Shown here: positions 46,429 through 60,294 of the stretch, piece by piece
Position numbering within the stretch: the stretch's first letter is position 1
Layout: every line of letters starts with the position of its first letter
Source of the DNA: Prunella strophiata
Taxonomy: Eukaryota > Chordata > Aves > Passeriformes > Prunellidae
Direction: 5' to 3'
Length of the DNA: 64,000 bases
Assembly: GCA_036583965.1 (NCBI GenBank)
Contig: JAZBQD010000015.1
Location: 83,153,309-83,217,308 of the forward strand
Notes under the pieces: model-generated
Told to the model about the DNA's origin: nothing
Databases searched by the model: none
The model's input: only the letters and a program-made list of their open reading frames with translations
Position numbers and translations under genes: made by a program

Positions 46429-49400
46429 GTAGGCATCTCTTCTATTTGAAAAAAAAAACTGCAGGCCCCACTGTCCACTGTATGGTGTAGTCAAAAAACC
46501 CAAACAAAAACCCACATACTGTGTGTTTGTTTTGGATTGTTATGAAATACAATTCGTTCTTCTTAGACCCCACTGTTGCTTACTAAAGAAGTTCTCCATG
46601 TTTTCTGCAAGCAAAGAGCAGTTCATAAAATTCAAGTTCAAGTTCAAAGTTTGCATCTTAGAATGTAGTTAAAGTAATAAAAGTGGTTTTTTTCTACAAG
46701 ACCAGATCTTTTCTCTTGCATGCATAGCCACTTACTGCCTACTACATTTTGCTTGTTATACCTTTTGTGTGTCTTTGCTGAGATGATGGTTCTCCTTGCA
46801 ATTGCACCTTCTGTGACCTTCACATATCTGGCTCTCTGATTCTTTAAACCCAAAGAGGGAAACAAAATGTTTGACTAAGCTCAAGCAGTCTGTCTATCCA
46901 CAACCAGCTGAGGCCTTCTGTGTTGTGTCATCAATACCCTTGTCCAAACAACTTCTTCTCAGGAATCTTTCAATAGCGACATCACAGGAGACAGAAAACG
47001 TGCTTTTCACAGAATGGATCATTCCTTACTGAAATAGCTGTCTTACGGTTACCCTTGTCATTTTTCAGCCCAAAGCCTTGCATGGAGGTGATTAACAAGT
47101 GTTACAAAGCAAAACACTGAATTGCTTTTAAATGCCATCCATTAACAATACAAATGCCACATTTAATGTAGCAAGCAACACCCAAAATCCAGTTTATTTT
47201 TGTTTGAATTATTTTGCATAAGCAGGGACTTAATTGCATATATGGCTGACAATTCCACTTCAGTTATTTTGCTTTTAAAGTCTTAGTTATGGATCTGTTA
47301 CCTTTTACAAACTGAAAAAGGTAAATTTTCAGCAAGTTTTGCATCTTCTGTAGACACCAATTTAAACTAAGATTCAACGGAAAACTGGAGAATTGGAGCA
47401 TTATAATAACCCATCCCAATAATAGGTGCCTCTGAGTTGAGTTCCTTGGTGCTTAGGTGCACATGACCACTGATAGCTCTGCCATCCTTGTTCTTCTCTG
47501 AGTGGAGAGACAAACAAACCTATAATTTAGGATGCCTGTGCAAGAGCTGCCATTCCAAATGTGCTGTGATATGTTCTGTCTTCAGTTTGTTTGTGGATCT
47601 TTTTAGTTTTTGGTAAATTTAAGGAATGGCATGTCTGGGCTTTTTTTGTGATTTGATGTGTTTGGGATTTTTTTCCTCCAATACGTTTGACAGTGATTGT
47701 CCAAGATACTGGTTGAAGAAATTACTATGAATTCAAAACTGCAGCATTCAAATAACATTCAGCTCTTGCTTGAGCATATGTTCATGAGAATATGTAAACA
47801 ATAGACAATAGCTCTAAGTTTCCCTTTAGAATGGTACAGCAGAGATTATAATAAAATCAATGGAATAAAATATAGATTGGAGCTTTCTCTAGTAACAAAG
47901 TAAAAATATCCTGAATTTATGGCCATAACCTTTTGATACTGATGTGCAGTAGCTTATTCTGAGAGGTACCTGCTGTCTGCAGGCTTGGGACTAAGCCTGA
48001 AATATGCTTCCTCGAGAGGAAAAGAATTTCATAGATGAAGTAAATCTTGCCGGTGTGTTTCCAGTTACCAACAGACATCCCTGGTTATAACCTTGGATTG
48101 GTGCTGGAGCTTTTGGCAAAGATTAAATGGTTTCTCAAAGGAACTGATTTTTTTTCATAAGAAGTTGGGGTTTATAGAAGTTACAGAGCCTGTGCTGCTA
48201 TTGGCACAGCTTCCTGACACAGTCACAGCTTGTTAATGAAAGTTCTTCTGCCACTGAGTCTCGACAGTTCTCTGGCAGTCATAAACCAAGCTGGTAAAAG
48301 TATCTTACCTTTGTCCACACTAGGAGCTTTTCTGGTAGAGCTTTCGACGTTTTCATGCCTCCTAAACAGATATATAACTCTCAGCACAGTTGCACTCGAG
48401 TTTTGTCAGACCCTCTTTCCAAATTTTGGGCTTCCATTGTGATTTTATTTCCAAATACTAATTCAAAATGCCTAAACTTTTTGGCCATGATAAGAAAGGG
48501 GTAGGGTATAGGTGTTCTGTTCTCCAGTGAAGAAGTAGAGCAATACATGATCCACACCTCGACAAATGGAAGCTGCTGAAGGCATGCTGGACTTCAAGGA
48601 GATTCAAGACTGTCTACCAACACAATAAAATAGTGAGGCTCTGGTAAAGCCTGCTAGTATGTAATGTACTGTTAGGCAGCCATTTTTGCCTGACTGGTGA
48701 ATTCCTGTTGTGTGTAGGCAACATTCTGTAGCAAAGTAGATACAAAAAGTGCTATTTCATGCAACATTTTTCTGCATTTCCACAGTGTTACATAGGCTGA
48801 TATGATATTCTTAAATTTATCATTCATACAAGACCTGAGTTTATACATAAAAAGCCACCAATCAAGAAACGTCATTTTAAAGTGTTCTGGGGGCTTTGGC
48901 AATTTCTTTTGGTGTTTTTCAGAAAATACATTATTTCTTTGTTCAATTGTTCCAAAGCAGACAGTAGTTCCTGAAGTGAAATACAAGTCTCTTATCACTG
49001 TTGGGCTGATACCCTGTTTTGTTAAATCACTGTAATCATAAAGGTTTCAATGGAGAATATAGATGGTTATGAAAGAATATTTCACAAGGTTTCCTTTATT
49101 TTCTCTGTTAATGACTACATCTGCCTCTGTTTAGCTTTCTCTTTACCCCCTTTCACCCATTGCAGAGGAAACTTAAAAAAAGTTATCTGTTGCCAAAATT
49201 TCATTTGAAACTTTTCTAATGTCTTGATTACTTTCATGTTACCTTACATTTTATAGTGGTTTGAAGACAGAAGACTGTCTGAATGGATTTTTAGGTGGAT
49301 TGTCTTAGATATCCCCACAAGGGGACCTATTCTGTAGATACTGTCATAGTGCTGACACCTTGTAAGCATACAAGAGGAGAAGAGCTTTTATGTGTACAGA

Positions 49401-49575
49401 TTGTGTACACATATATGGACTAGGGTTTAATTTTTTTTTTTAATTTTTACCCGAAAGGTTTTATATATACTGTACAGTCACTTGTGTAATACAGTGCAGC
49501 AGCAAGCTAGTAGTACATTCTTGTTATTTTTAAAGATGTTAATGTTGCTTTTTCCATCCCCTCTTCCCCTTTTAG
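46429..49575 (+). other. EXOC2: intron w9-w10, 3.1 kb
   Basis: This is a GT-AG intron (gtaggc ... cttttag). I find no repeat family, exon, RNA gene or clear motif in it. Confidence 0.9.
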
Positions 49576-49700
49576 CTTGGCGATACAAAGCTCCTCAGCA
49601 AGTTATATTTGTTGAAAAGTTGACAAAACTTGTTGTAAGTCAGCTGCCCAACTTCTGGAAGCTCTGGGTTTCCTATGTGAATGGAAGTTTATTCAGTGAG
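49576..49700 (+). CDS. EXOC2: EXOC2 exon w10 (residues ~440-481)
   Basis: This is a 125-nt exon. The acceptor is cccttttag at 49567-49575 and the donor is gtatgg at 49701. The translation is [19 protein letters not shown] then [20 protein letters not shown] and SE. Human has [20 protein letters not shown] and [20 protein letters not shown]. The helical segment and its aromatic residues (FWKLW) are kept. It starts with two bases of a split codon and ends on a codon boundary. Confidence 0.97.
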
Positions 49701-52700
49701 GTATGGATTCTTCTGTATAAAGGACTTATAAGTAACAAAGGTCTGTAATAATTATATTTGAAGTATTATATTTCATTGGTAGAATTAATGACTTATTTTA
49801 GTGAGATTTCTCTTTTTGAAAGAATGTAAGCATACAGTGGAATTACCTTAAATTCTGGCAGTGGGGATTGTGTGTGTAGCTGTTCCTGTGTTCCAGTTGC
49901 TGGACTCAATAATACCTGTGTACTTTCACCTCTTACTCATAGCTGGCCCTTCACTGGTGATCTGAAGAAACAACACATTGCATGAAGGGTAGAGATATGT
50001 AAAAGGCAGAGTCATACAGAAAAAATATTGCTTCCTTTCTTTGGAAAAGGGGTACTCATTTCTTGAGTTTTAAGTATTTGGAAGTGAGGTTAGGTTCAAG
50101 ACCAGAGTTTCAAAATAACCAAGGCACTGAGCAAAATTCACAGACACATTATAGGGATTCTAGTCTGGAAGGTTAGTCTGCTGCAACTACCTGTGCTAGT
50201 TCTCCTTGCTCAGATGATCTTTTCCAAATCATCCTGATAATTCAAGAGCAAGGAGAAAAGCAAAATTATTTATGACACATACTGTTTCTGTATGCACACT
50301 CTTAACAGATTTTAAAAGGATACCTCTCAAAATTATTTTTTTTGATAAATTAATTAATTTGTGATATACTATGTTCTGCTGTGTTTAAATTCTGAAGTCA
50401 TCACATCTATCTACTCTTCTTTGCAGCTTTAGTAGGAAAAGCAAAAGCCTTTGAAAAAGAACATTTGGAAGCTTATGTTCTTATTTTCCAAATAATTAAT
50501 TTATCTATTTATGGCTACTGTTTATAAATCCATATACTGTTTTCATATGATGATACTAATAGGTACTATGCCCTTTTTACATGTTGAACACAATGTACAG
50601 AGCATTATAGCTTCAGTGAAATAGATGCTGTGTGATCCTCATTTTACATGATAAAAGTCAAAAGAAAGATATGACATTTACACATAATGTTCAGTGAAGG
50701 AAGTAAAATCAAGAATAAACCTTAGTACTGTTGACTTTCACAAAAATAATTTATTTCATAAGGGAAATGACAACCTTTCTTTTTGACACCAGTACTGTTG
50801 AAAATTAAACTTTACTAATTCACCTGTTAAGTTCACTGTGATTTCTTTTTCTGTGTACAATGAAATAGAAAGCAGTTTCTAGAGAAACGAAGACTTGAGC
50901 TGTAAACACGGTTAAGAAATCCTGCTCATGAAAATGACTGCAAGTGGAAAATGTAGTGATCTTTTGTTTTGCCTGAACAAATCATTGTTTCAATGCATTA
51001 AAAAAACAAAAGAGATAGTTTTGTTGTTAGTCTGTAAGTTACATATGCTCTTCTATGTTTGGGCCTAATTCTGAACTTCTGAGAAATTAATCCCCATACA
51101 TTTAATTTCTTCCGCTCCTTTGGTCCTTACAGAAGCCCCACAAGTTCTTGGGGAGAAGGAAGGAATCCATTCTTCCTGTGTGCTCTGCCACAATCAATTA
51201 AGGATGAGTGAGAGGAGGGGGTGGTATAAGCTGGAAGACTTTTAGAGCTCCTAAGAATATTTGTCATCAGGAGTGTATTAAAAACTGAAAGTTTGTGTTT
51301 TGCTGTCAGAAACACTACAAATTTTAATTGTCCACAAAGAAAATTCTTTCGCTATGTTGCTTGGTATATATCATCATTCAGGAAGCAAGGCAATTGCTAC
51401 ATTTTTTTAACATCCTATAAAAAATGGTATGCAGGGTTATTTCAGGTTATTTAAGTCTTAAAAACATTTAAAAATATAGAAAGTAAATCTCCATGTATGC
51501 ATTTCAAGATGTATTTTATGTTGTTCAGTTTGTAGGGTTTTGGCAGGGAGGGTGTTCTTTTTAGTTCTGAAAGATTAGCTGTATGCCTTAAAATATTGTC
51601 AGTTAAGATGTGTGTGGTATTTCAACAGTTTGAAAAGTTGAGTTCTTTGAATCACTCTAGGTGAAGTCACAAATGTGAGTAGTAACCGTTGATCTTACCA
51701 CAAGACAGTTTTGGTCTGTCTGTGCAGGAAAGGTTTAAGATTGGTCTTCAGCAAAACCACTGAAAAAAAAATTGTATCAAGGATCTATGAATTGCTCTGT
51801 TTAATCCAGCTGTAAACCAGTGTGAATTTAAAGTTGCTATCTGAAGTTTCAAGGAATACAACTTATTTTCTTTTTAATGCTTTAGAAGAGAGAAGTGGGA
51901 GTTAAATGCAGCAATAATTTGAAGGTTGTTCTCCTTGTCTGAAATGGTATAATTAAGAGCTGTAACGTACAAGAGTTTTATAGCTATGTATTTTCCAAAA
52001 CTTGTTAAGTAGTTTGATTTTTCTCTAATTTTTGCTCACTTCAAATTATTTATTTTATCTTAAAAGTCTTAAATGCTTTAACTAAAGAAGGATTTTGAAA
52101 AACACATCATTTCAAATTAAGTATTTGAAAGTAAACTGATTGTCTTTGAGGTCACTCCTGTCATGTTATTGCACTTCTTGTCCAGTAGATGTTGCTGTAC
52201 AAACATAAAATAGGAGATTTTCTAAGTATAAAATCCGACATTTGCACTGTCACCTAGGATTTGAAATAAATTTTCAATGTAGTTTACTGAGATCTCAGTA
52301 CTCTTCACAGAAGGGTAGAACTACAAACAGGAAGACTATTAGTCAAATCATGTTTTTCTTCAACTGTAACTGTCTCATGCAAAGTGTACTCATGTTCCTC
52401 TGTTCTCAGAGAAGCGACAATAAAGGTGCTGCTTATCTTGCAGTCTCTTTTACAATTAGTTGAATTATTTAAAGAGCATTGTAACAAAATACTGTTCCTA
52501 AACCAAACAAAAACCCTGCAACCCCCCGCCACCGCCTCACATCATGCATTTCCAAATTGACTTCATTCCAAAATTTGTCTCTCACTTCACATTGATGTCT
52601 TTCTCTGGTCAGCTTCCATGTTAAAAAAATACAGTTTCTTCATGTGAACTTGGTGCAAAAATGGACTATATATGTTTTAGATCTCACTAACACTGCAGTG

Positions 52701-52999
52701 AGAAAACTTTAACCTCAGGAAGTTTGTACTGCTTGAGCTACTCTTATGCTTGTCTCTGTCTTAAGCACACATTTTTCCTCAGAATTAAACATGTGGGTAC
52801 TTACCTACAGTTAGCTGAGTTTATTGAGATATATATATATATATAGTCTTTGTTTAGTGAAATGCCCTGAGTTGGTTTTTATAATTACATCATAAACTCA
52901 TCAGTTTTCACTTCTTCACTTTTGAAACCCCCTTTTTCAGAATTATTTTAACAGTGGTTATAAGATACTTACACTTTTCAATTTTCTCATTTTCACAAG
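49701..52999 (+). other. EXOC2: intron w10-w11, 3.3 kb
   Basis: This is a GT-AG intron (gtatgg ... ttcacaag). It has an (AT)n run at 52829-52845 and is otherwise unremarkable. Confidence 0.9.
52829..52845. repeat. (AT)n microsatellite
   Basis: About eight AT units lie 155 bp upstream of exon w11. Confidence 0.9.
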
Positions 53000-53068
53000 A
53001 CTGCTGAAAAATCTGGCCAAATGGAAAGGTCGAAGAAAAATGCTAGGCAAAGACAAAATGATTTCAAG
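53000..53068 (+). CDS. EXOC2: EXOC2 exon w11 (residues ~482-504)
   Basis: This is a 69-nt, phase 0-0 exon of 23 codons. The acceptor is ttcacaag at 52992-52999 and the donor is gtaagc at 53069. The translation is TAEKSGQMERSKKNARQRQN then DFK. Human has TAEKSGQIERSKNVRQRQN, so this is a highly charged, probably flexible loop between helices. Because it is symmetrical in phase, it could be skipped without a frameshift. No evidence of skipping is visible here. Confidence 0.96.
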
Positions 53069-53331
53069 GTAAGCAGCTGGGGGAGATGTGGTGGGGAGAA
53101 CCCTAATTTCTTTCATTTGTCCTTCATGGCAAAATACTTTGGTGTCACCTTGAAAAATAAGATTTCCTAAATAATATGTGTATCCTCATACCTCCTTTTC
53201 CTCCCTTCTCTACCATAGGGAGCCACCTGTAAATCTAACATTTCTACCTGTTGTATTTAGCAAGTACATGGCTGCTTAAGCATCTTGGAAGAGATTTTTC
53301 CTTGATTTTTTTCCCCCTTCTTTTGATGCAG
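53069..53331 (+). other. EXOC2: intron w11-w12, 263 nt
   Basis: This is a short GT-AG intron (gtaagc ... tgatgcag) with a strong pyrimidine tract (tttttttcccccttcttttg) before the acceptor. No other feature is seen. Confidence 0.93.
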
Positions 53332-53489
53332 AAAATGATTCAGGAAGTGATGCACTCTCTGGTAAAACTTATACGTGGAGCCTTGCTTCCATTCAGCCTC
53401 AGAGAAGGAGAATTAAGACAGTATGGTGGCTGGGAGATGAAATCTGAACTTTCTGGCCAGTGGCTAACACATGTTATCCAGACTGTAAG
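53332..53489 (+). CDS. EXOC2: EXOC2 exon w12 (residues ~505-557)
   Basis: This is the longest exon in the window at 158 nt. The acceptor is tgatgcag at 53324-53331 and the donor is gtaaat at 53490. The translation is [20 protein letters not shown] then [20 protein letters not shown] and [12 protein letters not shown]. Human differs at a handful of positions (LTRGALLPLSIRDGEAKQYG). It is part of the helical-bundle rod of Sec5. It starts on a codon boundary and ends with two bases (ag) of an arginine. Confidence 0.97.
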
Positions 53490-56400
53490 GTAAATGGATC
53501 TCTGGACCCATAAAATCATTCTATTCAGGGAATATGTGTGCGCTTTAAGACAAAATGTTTTGTTCACTATGTTAAATATCCTGAATTTTGAGAATGTTAA
53601 CATTTTCAATAATAGGATTGCAAAAAAATATTGCTTATGTCAGATTTAGAATTCTATGTACAAGTGTAATCATCAGTGTTTCATGGTATAGTCTTATTAC
53701 ATAATAATATATTCATTGTTTCCTATAGCATCTTATGAAAAAGTTTGAACAAAATATTTGCCTGGCACAGCATAGAACATAGGCACTCAGTGTATGAAAC
53801 ACAAATTAATTCTTTAGGTTAGAAAGCAATTGTTTGCTGCATTTACTACATGTCTTCCTATCTTTGCCAAAATGGATGAAAATATCATGTTTTTCACTGT
53901 AGCTATTCTTGGATCACAATTTGCCATTACAGTTGTTTAATGGAAGGTGGTACTCCTGCTTATAATGTCATTCAGCTTATATTTCTTTATAAAATTAACA
54001 ATTTACATTTCATTAATTGCAAAATGACTCACTAATATACAAAATTTGCTTGCATTTGTCTGTGGAGCCTACAAGAATTGTCACTACCTTTTGAAAATAA
54101 CTATTCCTTTTGATTAATACCTGGGTATGATACTGTACTTTTTATTTTGAGTTTTCAAAGCAGGTAACAGGCAAAGCACAGCTGAAGAAGAGAAAGGGGT
54201 ATAATCATGTGTAGATATTCTTAGTGTGGATGGGGTGATACACACCTGTTGTCAAGTCTGTTTAACACTTTCTGTCATTCTGTTGTCACTTAAATTATCT
54301 GTAACCACATAGAAAAATATTTCCATGTGAAGTTTGTTATTCTGGCTGAGCTTTATGGAATGCTTTCAATTGAAGAAGGAACTGACTTGATGAAAAGATA
54401 CAAAGGGTCACCAGTGTCACCCTTTTATGAGAAGCAAGCCATGAGTTCCACTCAAATTATAAAATTCTAGACTTTACCACTTGCACATCTGTAATACTGG
54501 CTTGGAAATGTAAGCAACGCTTCTCTAAAGGTTAGCTGTGCTCCTGCCACCTAAGATCCAGGCTGAGGCTGCAGACTGCATGAAGACTCTCTTTCAGAGA
54601 ATCTCCTTTTGCTTTCCGGGCACTACCCTTGTAATGAACAACTGAACTGAGAGATGGGGAAATCCTCTCTCCCTCCTACTCCTTTCCCTACTTTGTTTTC
54701 TTAGTGATGGCACTTGAGCAAAAGTGGGCTAGACTTTACTGCAAAGTGATCAAAAGTAGAGAATAAAAAGGGCATCTGGAGAAGAGGAATGGAACATGTC
54801 ATCATAGAGTACTGATCAGTGATGACCAGGTCAGAAGTTTCGTGCAAGTGCTGCAAGTACGTTAATTTTCAAGCCCCCACACTTTGACAGTCTGACAAAA
54901 TTCTTGTGACTCACTAATGATGAAGGTGGGCTGTTCCCAAGAGGAGTCTACACATTGTCTAAGACTTTTATTTGCTGCAAAAGTAGGTAATAGCTTAAGC
55001 CTTATTTTCACAGTTCATAACTAAAAGTCATTGTGAAGCACATCATAGAATTTTACTCTTTTCTGTCATCTCACAAATGATTTACTGTTTTCTGCTTGTA
55101 TTTAAGAGTGATAAAACTCACAGCATTAGATAACAAGGAGTTGTCGTTACATCTGTGTGATCTTAATTTTTCTGCTCGTTTGTATGTCTCACACAGCTGA
55201 TATCACACATACATATTTGTGTGTGTATCACACAGGTGGTAGCACAATCTTTCTCTTGTACCCCATCCTGTCATTGCCCAGTATGAATAGGTTCCAGAGA
55301 ATAAATTAGAGCTATGCAATCAAGTGAGCCATTTCTGGCAAGACTTTTGCCTTACTGTAAAGATATGTGAAAGGTATGTATTTGTTATGGTGTATTATAA
55401 GAGAAAAAGGATGATCTTAGGGTTGTGACAGCTGTGTGCTCAGTGGAATCACCTCTAAAGTACAGGGCTTCTGTGCAGTCTAAAGTAACTTAAATTTCTC
55501 ACAGATGGGTATTTATTCTGTTTCCTGGCTGACTGAGATAGTACAGATTTTTCTAATCTACTAATTCAGTAGTTGTGCTGGGTGGAGAGCAGCCTGGTTA
55601 ATGCTGGGAGTTTGGTGGTTTGTGCCCAATACCAGTGGTATGGAGCTGGAGCCTACAGGTGGATGATTGGAAATGTTCCACCTGTCTGCTTTGTGCCTTC
55701 CTATTCCTGCACTATGGCACTTCCTATTACCTGTACTTTCCTCAGTATTAGCAGTAGGGCAGATGGCAGTGACTGCCTTTGAATTGTCCCTTGCTTACGT
55801 ATCCCGGAGTTAGATAAAAGCAGTGAACATCCCTCTGTGTTCCTAAGTCAGTGCAGCTGCAGCTTTTTAGCTGAAAGCTGAAATTCTAATTCTTGCAAGT
55901 AGCTGCTGTGTTACTATTTCTAAAGGAAAAAAACAGAAATGAATGTCTCCATACTCACCTGTAGTACCAGTGTTTTGTGCCTGGTCAGAGTTGGAAGCAA
56001 AACAGTGAATTAATTTACTCTGCTCATGGTGCAGTAGCTGTATTTTGACTCCTTGAATATGTATATTCTTAGCAACCTGATGAACAGCCACATCACCATT
56101 TCTGGCAGCTTAATTGTGGTTACTGTTTTCATGCAAATAAAAAACTATCTCAGCAGCATGGTTGTGGATCTTGTATTTGACCTAGGCATTCATCTAAAAA
56201 CAAAAAAAAACCAGTTGTTTCTGCTCCAAAAGGATTATTCTTGGCTCATAGGACAGGAGATCAAGCAGGGAAGTGCAAGAAGACGGTAGAAAAAGGTGGC
56301 ATGTTGGTGTGATGATCTTATTGTAATCTTAGAGAAAAATAAATCTGCATTTGCAATCTTCTTATTTAAATGAATAATTAATCTTCTCAGAATGAGATAA

Positions 56401-56539
56401 TTGGTTTTCAAAGATATACTGAGAATGGAGCTGTTGTATTATATATGCAGAAAATAATACTCTGAAAAAGTCAATATAGTAATATCAGCTTATAAAACCT
56501 TCAGATTTACACTTCCATCTAACTTTATTTGTTTTCTAG
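53490..56539 (+). other. EXOC2: intron w12-w13, 3.1 kb
   Basis: This is a GT-AG intron (gtaaat ... ttttctag). The region around 55196-55240 has TG/CA-rich text with a repeated tatcacaca. No other feature was recognised. Confidence 0.9.
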
Positions 56540-56661
56540 GCTTAGTTCTGAGTCTCTTACTGCACTCGAGATACCCAATGACATGCTTCAGATCATCCAA
56601 GATCTTATTCTGGACCTTCGTGTACGTTGCATTATCGTCACCTTACAACACACAGCTGAAG
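56540..56661 (+). CDS. EXOC2: EXOC2 exon w13 (residues ~557-598)
   Basis: This is a 122-nt exon. The acceptor is gttttctag at 56531-56539 and the donor is gtaata at 56662. The translation is [20 protein letters not shown] then [20 protein letters not shown]. Human has [20 protein letters not shown] and [20 protein letters not shown]. The [10 protein letters not shown] stretch is invariant. It starts with one base completing an arginine and ends with one base (g) of the next codon. Confidence 0.97.
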
Positions 56662-59600
56662 GTAATAGAAGGCTGCAGGTCCCCTTGCTCACTGTCATCC
56701 TTTGTGCCCCTAATTAGGCCAAACCATGGTCTGATAGATAACCTTGTTTGTTAGAGATGTTGTAGTGGCAGTGGACTCATCTGTTTCTGTAGTCTCTCAC
56801 AGGAGTTACTCAAATACTTCATTTTGCTGCCAGAAATAAGTAATGAGTATTTTCTTCCCGCAGTCTAATAAATAGAGTAGGTTAGACTTGTTTCTTTTGG
56901 GTTGAGACGGTTCTACAATGCAAGTGATTTATTTCACAATGCAGCTTTTCCATGTTGGAAATATAATTTATTTTCTTTCTTAAGGTTTTCTATAAAATGA
57001 AGAATTAAATAAGCAGTGTCCCACCCCCAAGAACAAAAAAAAGCCCCAAAAAACAATCCACGCCCCTTTATAAAGTATTTTAGTTGTGTGCTTTCCAGGT
57101 CTTTATACTAACATTGTAATCCCCAGGGTTTCCTGCTGTGTACACAACTTTTGCCATAAATGTCTGGATTGTGAAGGCCAGTAACACATTCTCTAAATCT
57201 AATGTGACTCTATACCATCAGAGGCCATTCTTCTTGCTGTCTTGTATTCAACACCGAAACTTAAATTTCAATGAAGTAGATCTCCTAGAAATAAATGTTT
57301 CTCCTAAAGTCAGGGCAGATTGATCTACTAATTCTCTTAGCAAGGCCATGGGATTTTTTTCCAAAAGACTACTTACCCTCTATGTTAAAAACAAAATTAT
57401 GGCTTTTTAATATTACAATTTAGTCACTTTTAATCTTTAACATATGATTCTATGTAGGCTAAAAGTTTTACTCCAGGCTTAAGTATGCCAAGCATAGGTG
57501 GCTATATCAAGGAAGGTTTTAAACTTTTGGTGACAACAAATCATTACTTATCTATGGTTTATTTGTTACAATATTGATACGAATTTCATTCTTGGCTTTT
57601 TTTTATTAAATCACATTTCACAATTAACATTTTTTTCTGCATTATTATCAAGCGAGCTGGCTGAACGAGTTCATACATTGTCTTGTCTCCTTAAAATTCT
57701 GTAAAGTATTATCACTATTTCAGATTTCACATAAAGTACGAGAAAGTCTTTTTTGTTTTTCATCCCTTAGCACATTTGAGTTCAATTGTTTTTTCTTGAT
57801 GGTGTAAGAGATTTTTTTCCTTTTAATTGTGACATGAGGATGATCTTTTTGGACTGACTTATTCTTCTGTCTAGGAACTGTGAGGGAGTCCTCAGATGTC
57901 CTGCTGTTTCAAAGGAAGGAAGTATTTAGCTTTCAGCCGTTTTCTTGACAGTCCTTGGTTTATCCAATCTCTGAGCTACCTACCTAGTTTCTCCAGCACA
58001 GTCCAGAGAGCTCCAATATGTGACCAATGATGAAAAAGATCTGTTGTGTTACTGGTTTTACCCACTTGTTGCATCAAGGCAATAGCCCAGTTCTTTGTTC
58101 AGATGCAGAGTTTCTGCTCTGCACATTCTGATTGCTGGCCACACATTCTGTGCAGGAAAAACTCTTGTGGTAGTCTGCACCTTAGTTTTAATACAAACAA
58201 TTCATACTTTTCTTTCTTGAATCAAAAGAAAGCAGATCCCTAGGGATGCTGGTGTGTGTTATTGGCTGGATAATGTAGCTCTCTTTTGTCTTGCCATAAC
58301 AGCAGCCTTCCTCGGCCGCTGCTTCCATCCCCTATCAGTGAAGCAGTTCTGTGTGCTGGCTGTAGCATCAAGCAGGAGGAAAGATGCCTGCTTGTGTCAT
58401 AATTCTCATTCCATACTGTTGCATTGCATACCTTATCTGTGGGGCCCTTTTTTTTTTGTTCTTTGCCTGCTAAAGAAAATTGTACTTCTGGAATGTATTT
58501 AAGATAGTGGGGATTTTTTTCTGCATATGACCAGGTTAATTAGAGCCCTTGAAAAAACTTTTATTATTGGGGAACGAGTGAAAGAACAGGCAATGGATAT
58601 TCTTATGGAGCTATGTAAATGTATCTCAGGAGTAGCTATATCTGCAATATTTAAGTCAGAAAGACTCCTCCTGGATTTGAATTTCACCTCTCTAATATCT
58701 CTGAAATATGAGTAAAGTACTGATATATATACTTCAGTCTCATCTCTTGCTGCATGTTTTAAGTTGGTAAAGGCATTCAGATGTAGTTAAAATATTCAGT
58801 TAAAATATTCATTAGAGCACTTTAGCTTTTCAAATATGATAAACCTGCCCACACACAGGAGTTTTTTTGTTGTCTTATGATAAACACTACATACACACAT
58901 TGGCCCTGGCAGGCAGTCTGTGTTCTTTCCCTCCTGTATGTGGTCACTGGTCATAAAGGTCATGAAAGAGAAATTATGTGAATGCCAGACTAGACAGGGA
59001 GTTTACATGAATGTATTTGACTGGAATTTGATGAGCAGTGAAATATGAGAAAGAAATTTGGTGGGTTTTATATTTGTATTAGCTAAGAATGGAATGCAAA
59101 AGTGAGCAGCCACAAAAACATGTAAAGGCTGACCAGTGCAATCTAAACTCTTAGAAGAATATCAGTTGAATTAAGTAAGGAAAGTGAACAGAGTCATTAT
59201 TCTACACAATCCCTTAATGCCTTTTATCCTCATTGAGCCTATACTTCTGTGATAGTTGCAGAGTATGACACTATAACTAAGCTTCTTAATTTAGCTACAG
59301 AAAGCACTAAGGTTTTGAAGATAACTTTTAGCATGCATTAGTTATCCTCTTTTCTTGGATTTTTAGAAGAGATGGTAATTCACTGAAATTTTTGTTCATT
59401 TAAAAGGGAGTTTCGTGATGTGCAGGCGCTTCTGATGAGCAATTTCTGTGTGGGAAAACTGTATGTCAAAGCCCCACAAACTTCACACAGTTCATCTTTG
59501 TTCTGTTTACATTTCAGTTAAGCCCAAAACACAGTGATGGTGCACAATGCACGCCATTCATAGAAGAATTGTGTTTTTATAGTGCATAAGTTTTGGATTC

Positions 59601-60232
59601 ACATCCCAATAAATAGTTATATAGTAAGCCTGTATAAGTTAACACCTTCTGGGTAGTGGAAGAGAATGTTTTTTGCACATGTGTTCATGTACTTTTGAAG
59701 AAAATCTAGCACCGTAGATCCTCGACCCTGAGTGGGGACCCTGTGCCTCTTTTTTAGTTCTAAATATGAATTATATGCTGTCCTTTTCTGTTTTTGCTAA
59801 AATGCTAGGCAGTTGTTCTTTCATTTTTAATTAAGAGCTCGAACGTTATAGACTAGAGACTTGAGTTCTTAGTTGAAGTATTTTATATTGTGATTAAAAA
59901 TTTACAAAACAAAAACAAACCCAAAGCCTTTGCAATATTCCTTTAATTCTAAGCTTTCCAGTAAATGATGTGCTTCATGCAAGTCCTGCCATGTATCATA
60001 GATGTGCTTCTCTGTGTGGTGTCAGCAGCACACCATGTGTGAGTTCCATTCTTAGTCATTTGAGAGTACTGAAGGCTTTGAAGCTTGTAGTGCTATTTGC
60101 TTGTACGCCTAGTCATTGCAGTTCCAGTGTCTGTGGTTTCTTTTCAAGTTCAAGGAGTTTTTAATAATTAAAATTTATACCTTCTCTCCCCACCCACCCA
60201 TCCCATGTTTCCCCTATTACTCTGTCCTACAG
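56662..60232 (+). other. EXOC2: intron w13-w14, 3.6 kb
   Basis: This is a GT-AG intron (gtaata ... tcctacag). There is a 9-bp direct repeat (ttaaaatattc) at about 58788-58810. No transposon, exon or RNA gene was recognised. Confidence 0.9.
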
Positions 60233-60294
60233 ATACAAAGAGATTAGCTGAAAAGGAGGACTGGGTTGTTGACAATGAAGGTTTGACATCGTTG
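60233..60294 (+). CDS. EXOC2: EXOC2 exon w14 (residues ~598-618)
   Basis: This is a 62-nt exon. The acceptor is gtcctacag at 60224-60232 and the donor is gtgggt at 60295. The translation, after completing an aspartate, is [20 protein letters not shown]. Human has [21 protein letters not shown], so the first two positions have changed to D and T. It ends on a codon boundary. Its small size and one-block identity leave little doubt about the boundaries. Confidence 0.96.

Noticed and set aside
46230..46490. 86-codon open frame beginning in intron sequence
   Set aside because: It is exon w9 with intron read-through at both ends. The true exon is bounded by the splice sites at 46302/46303 and 46428/46429.
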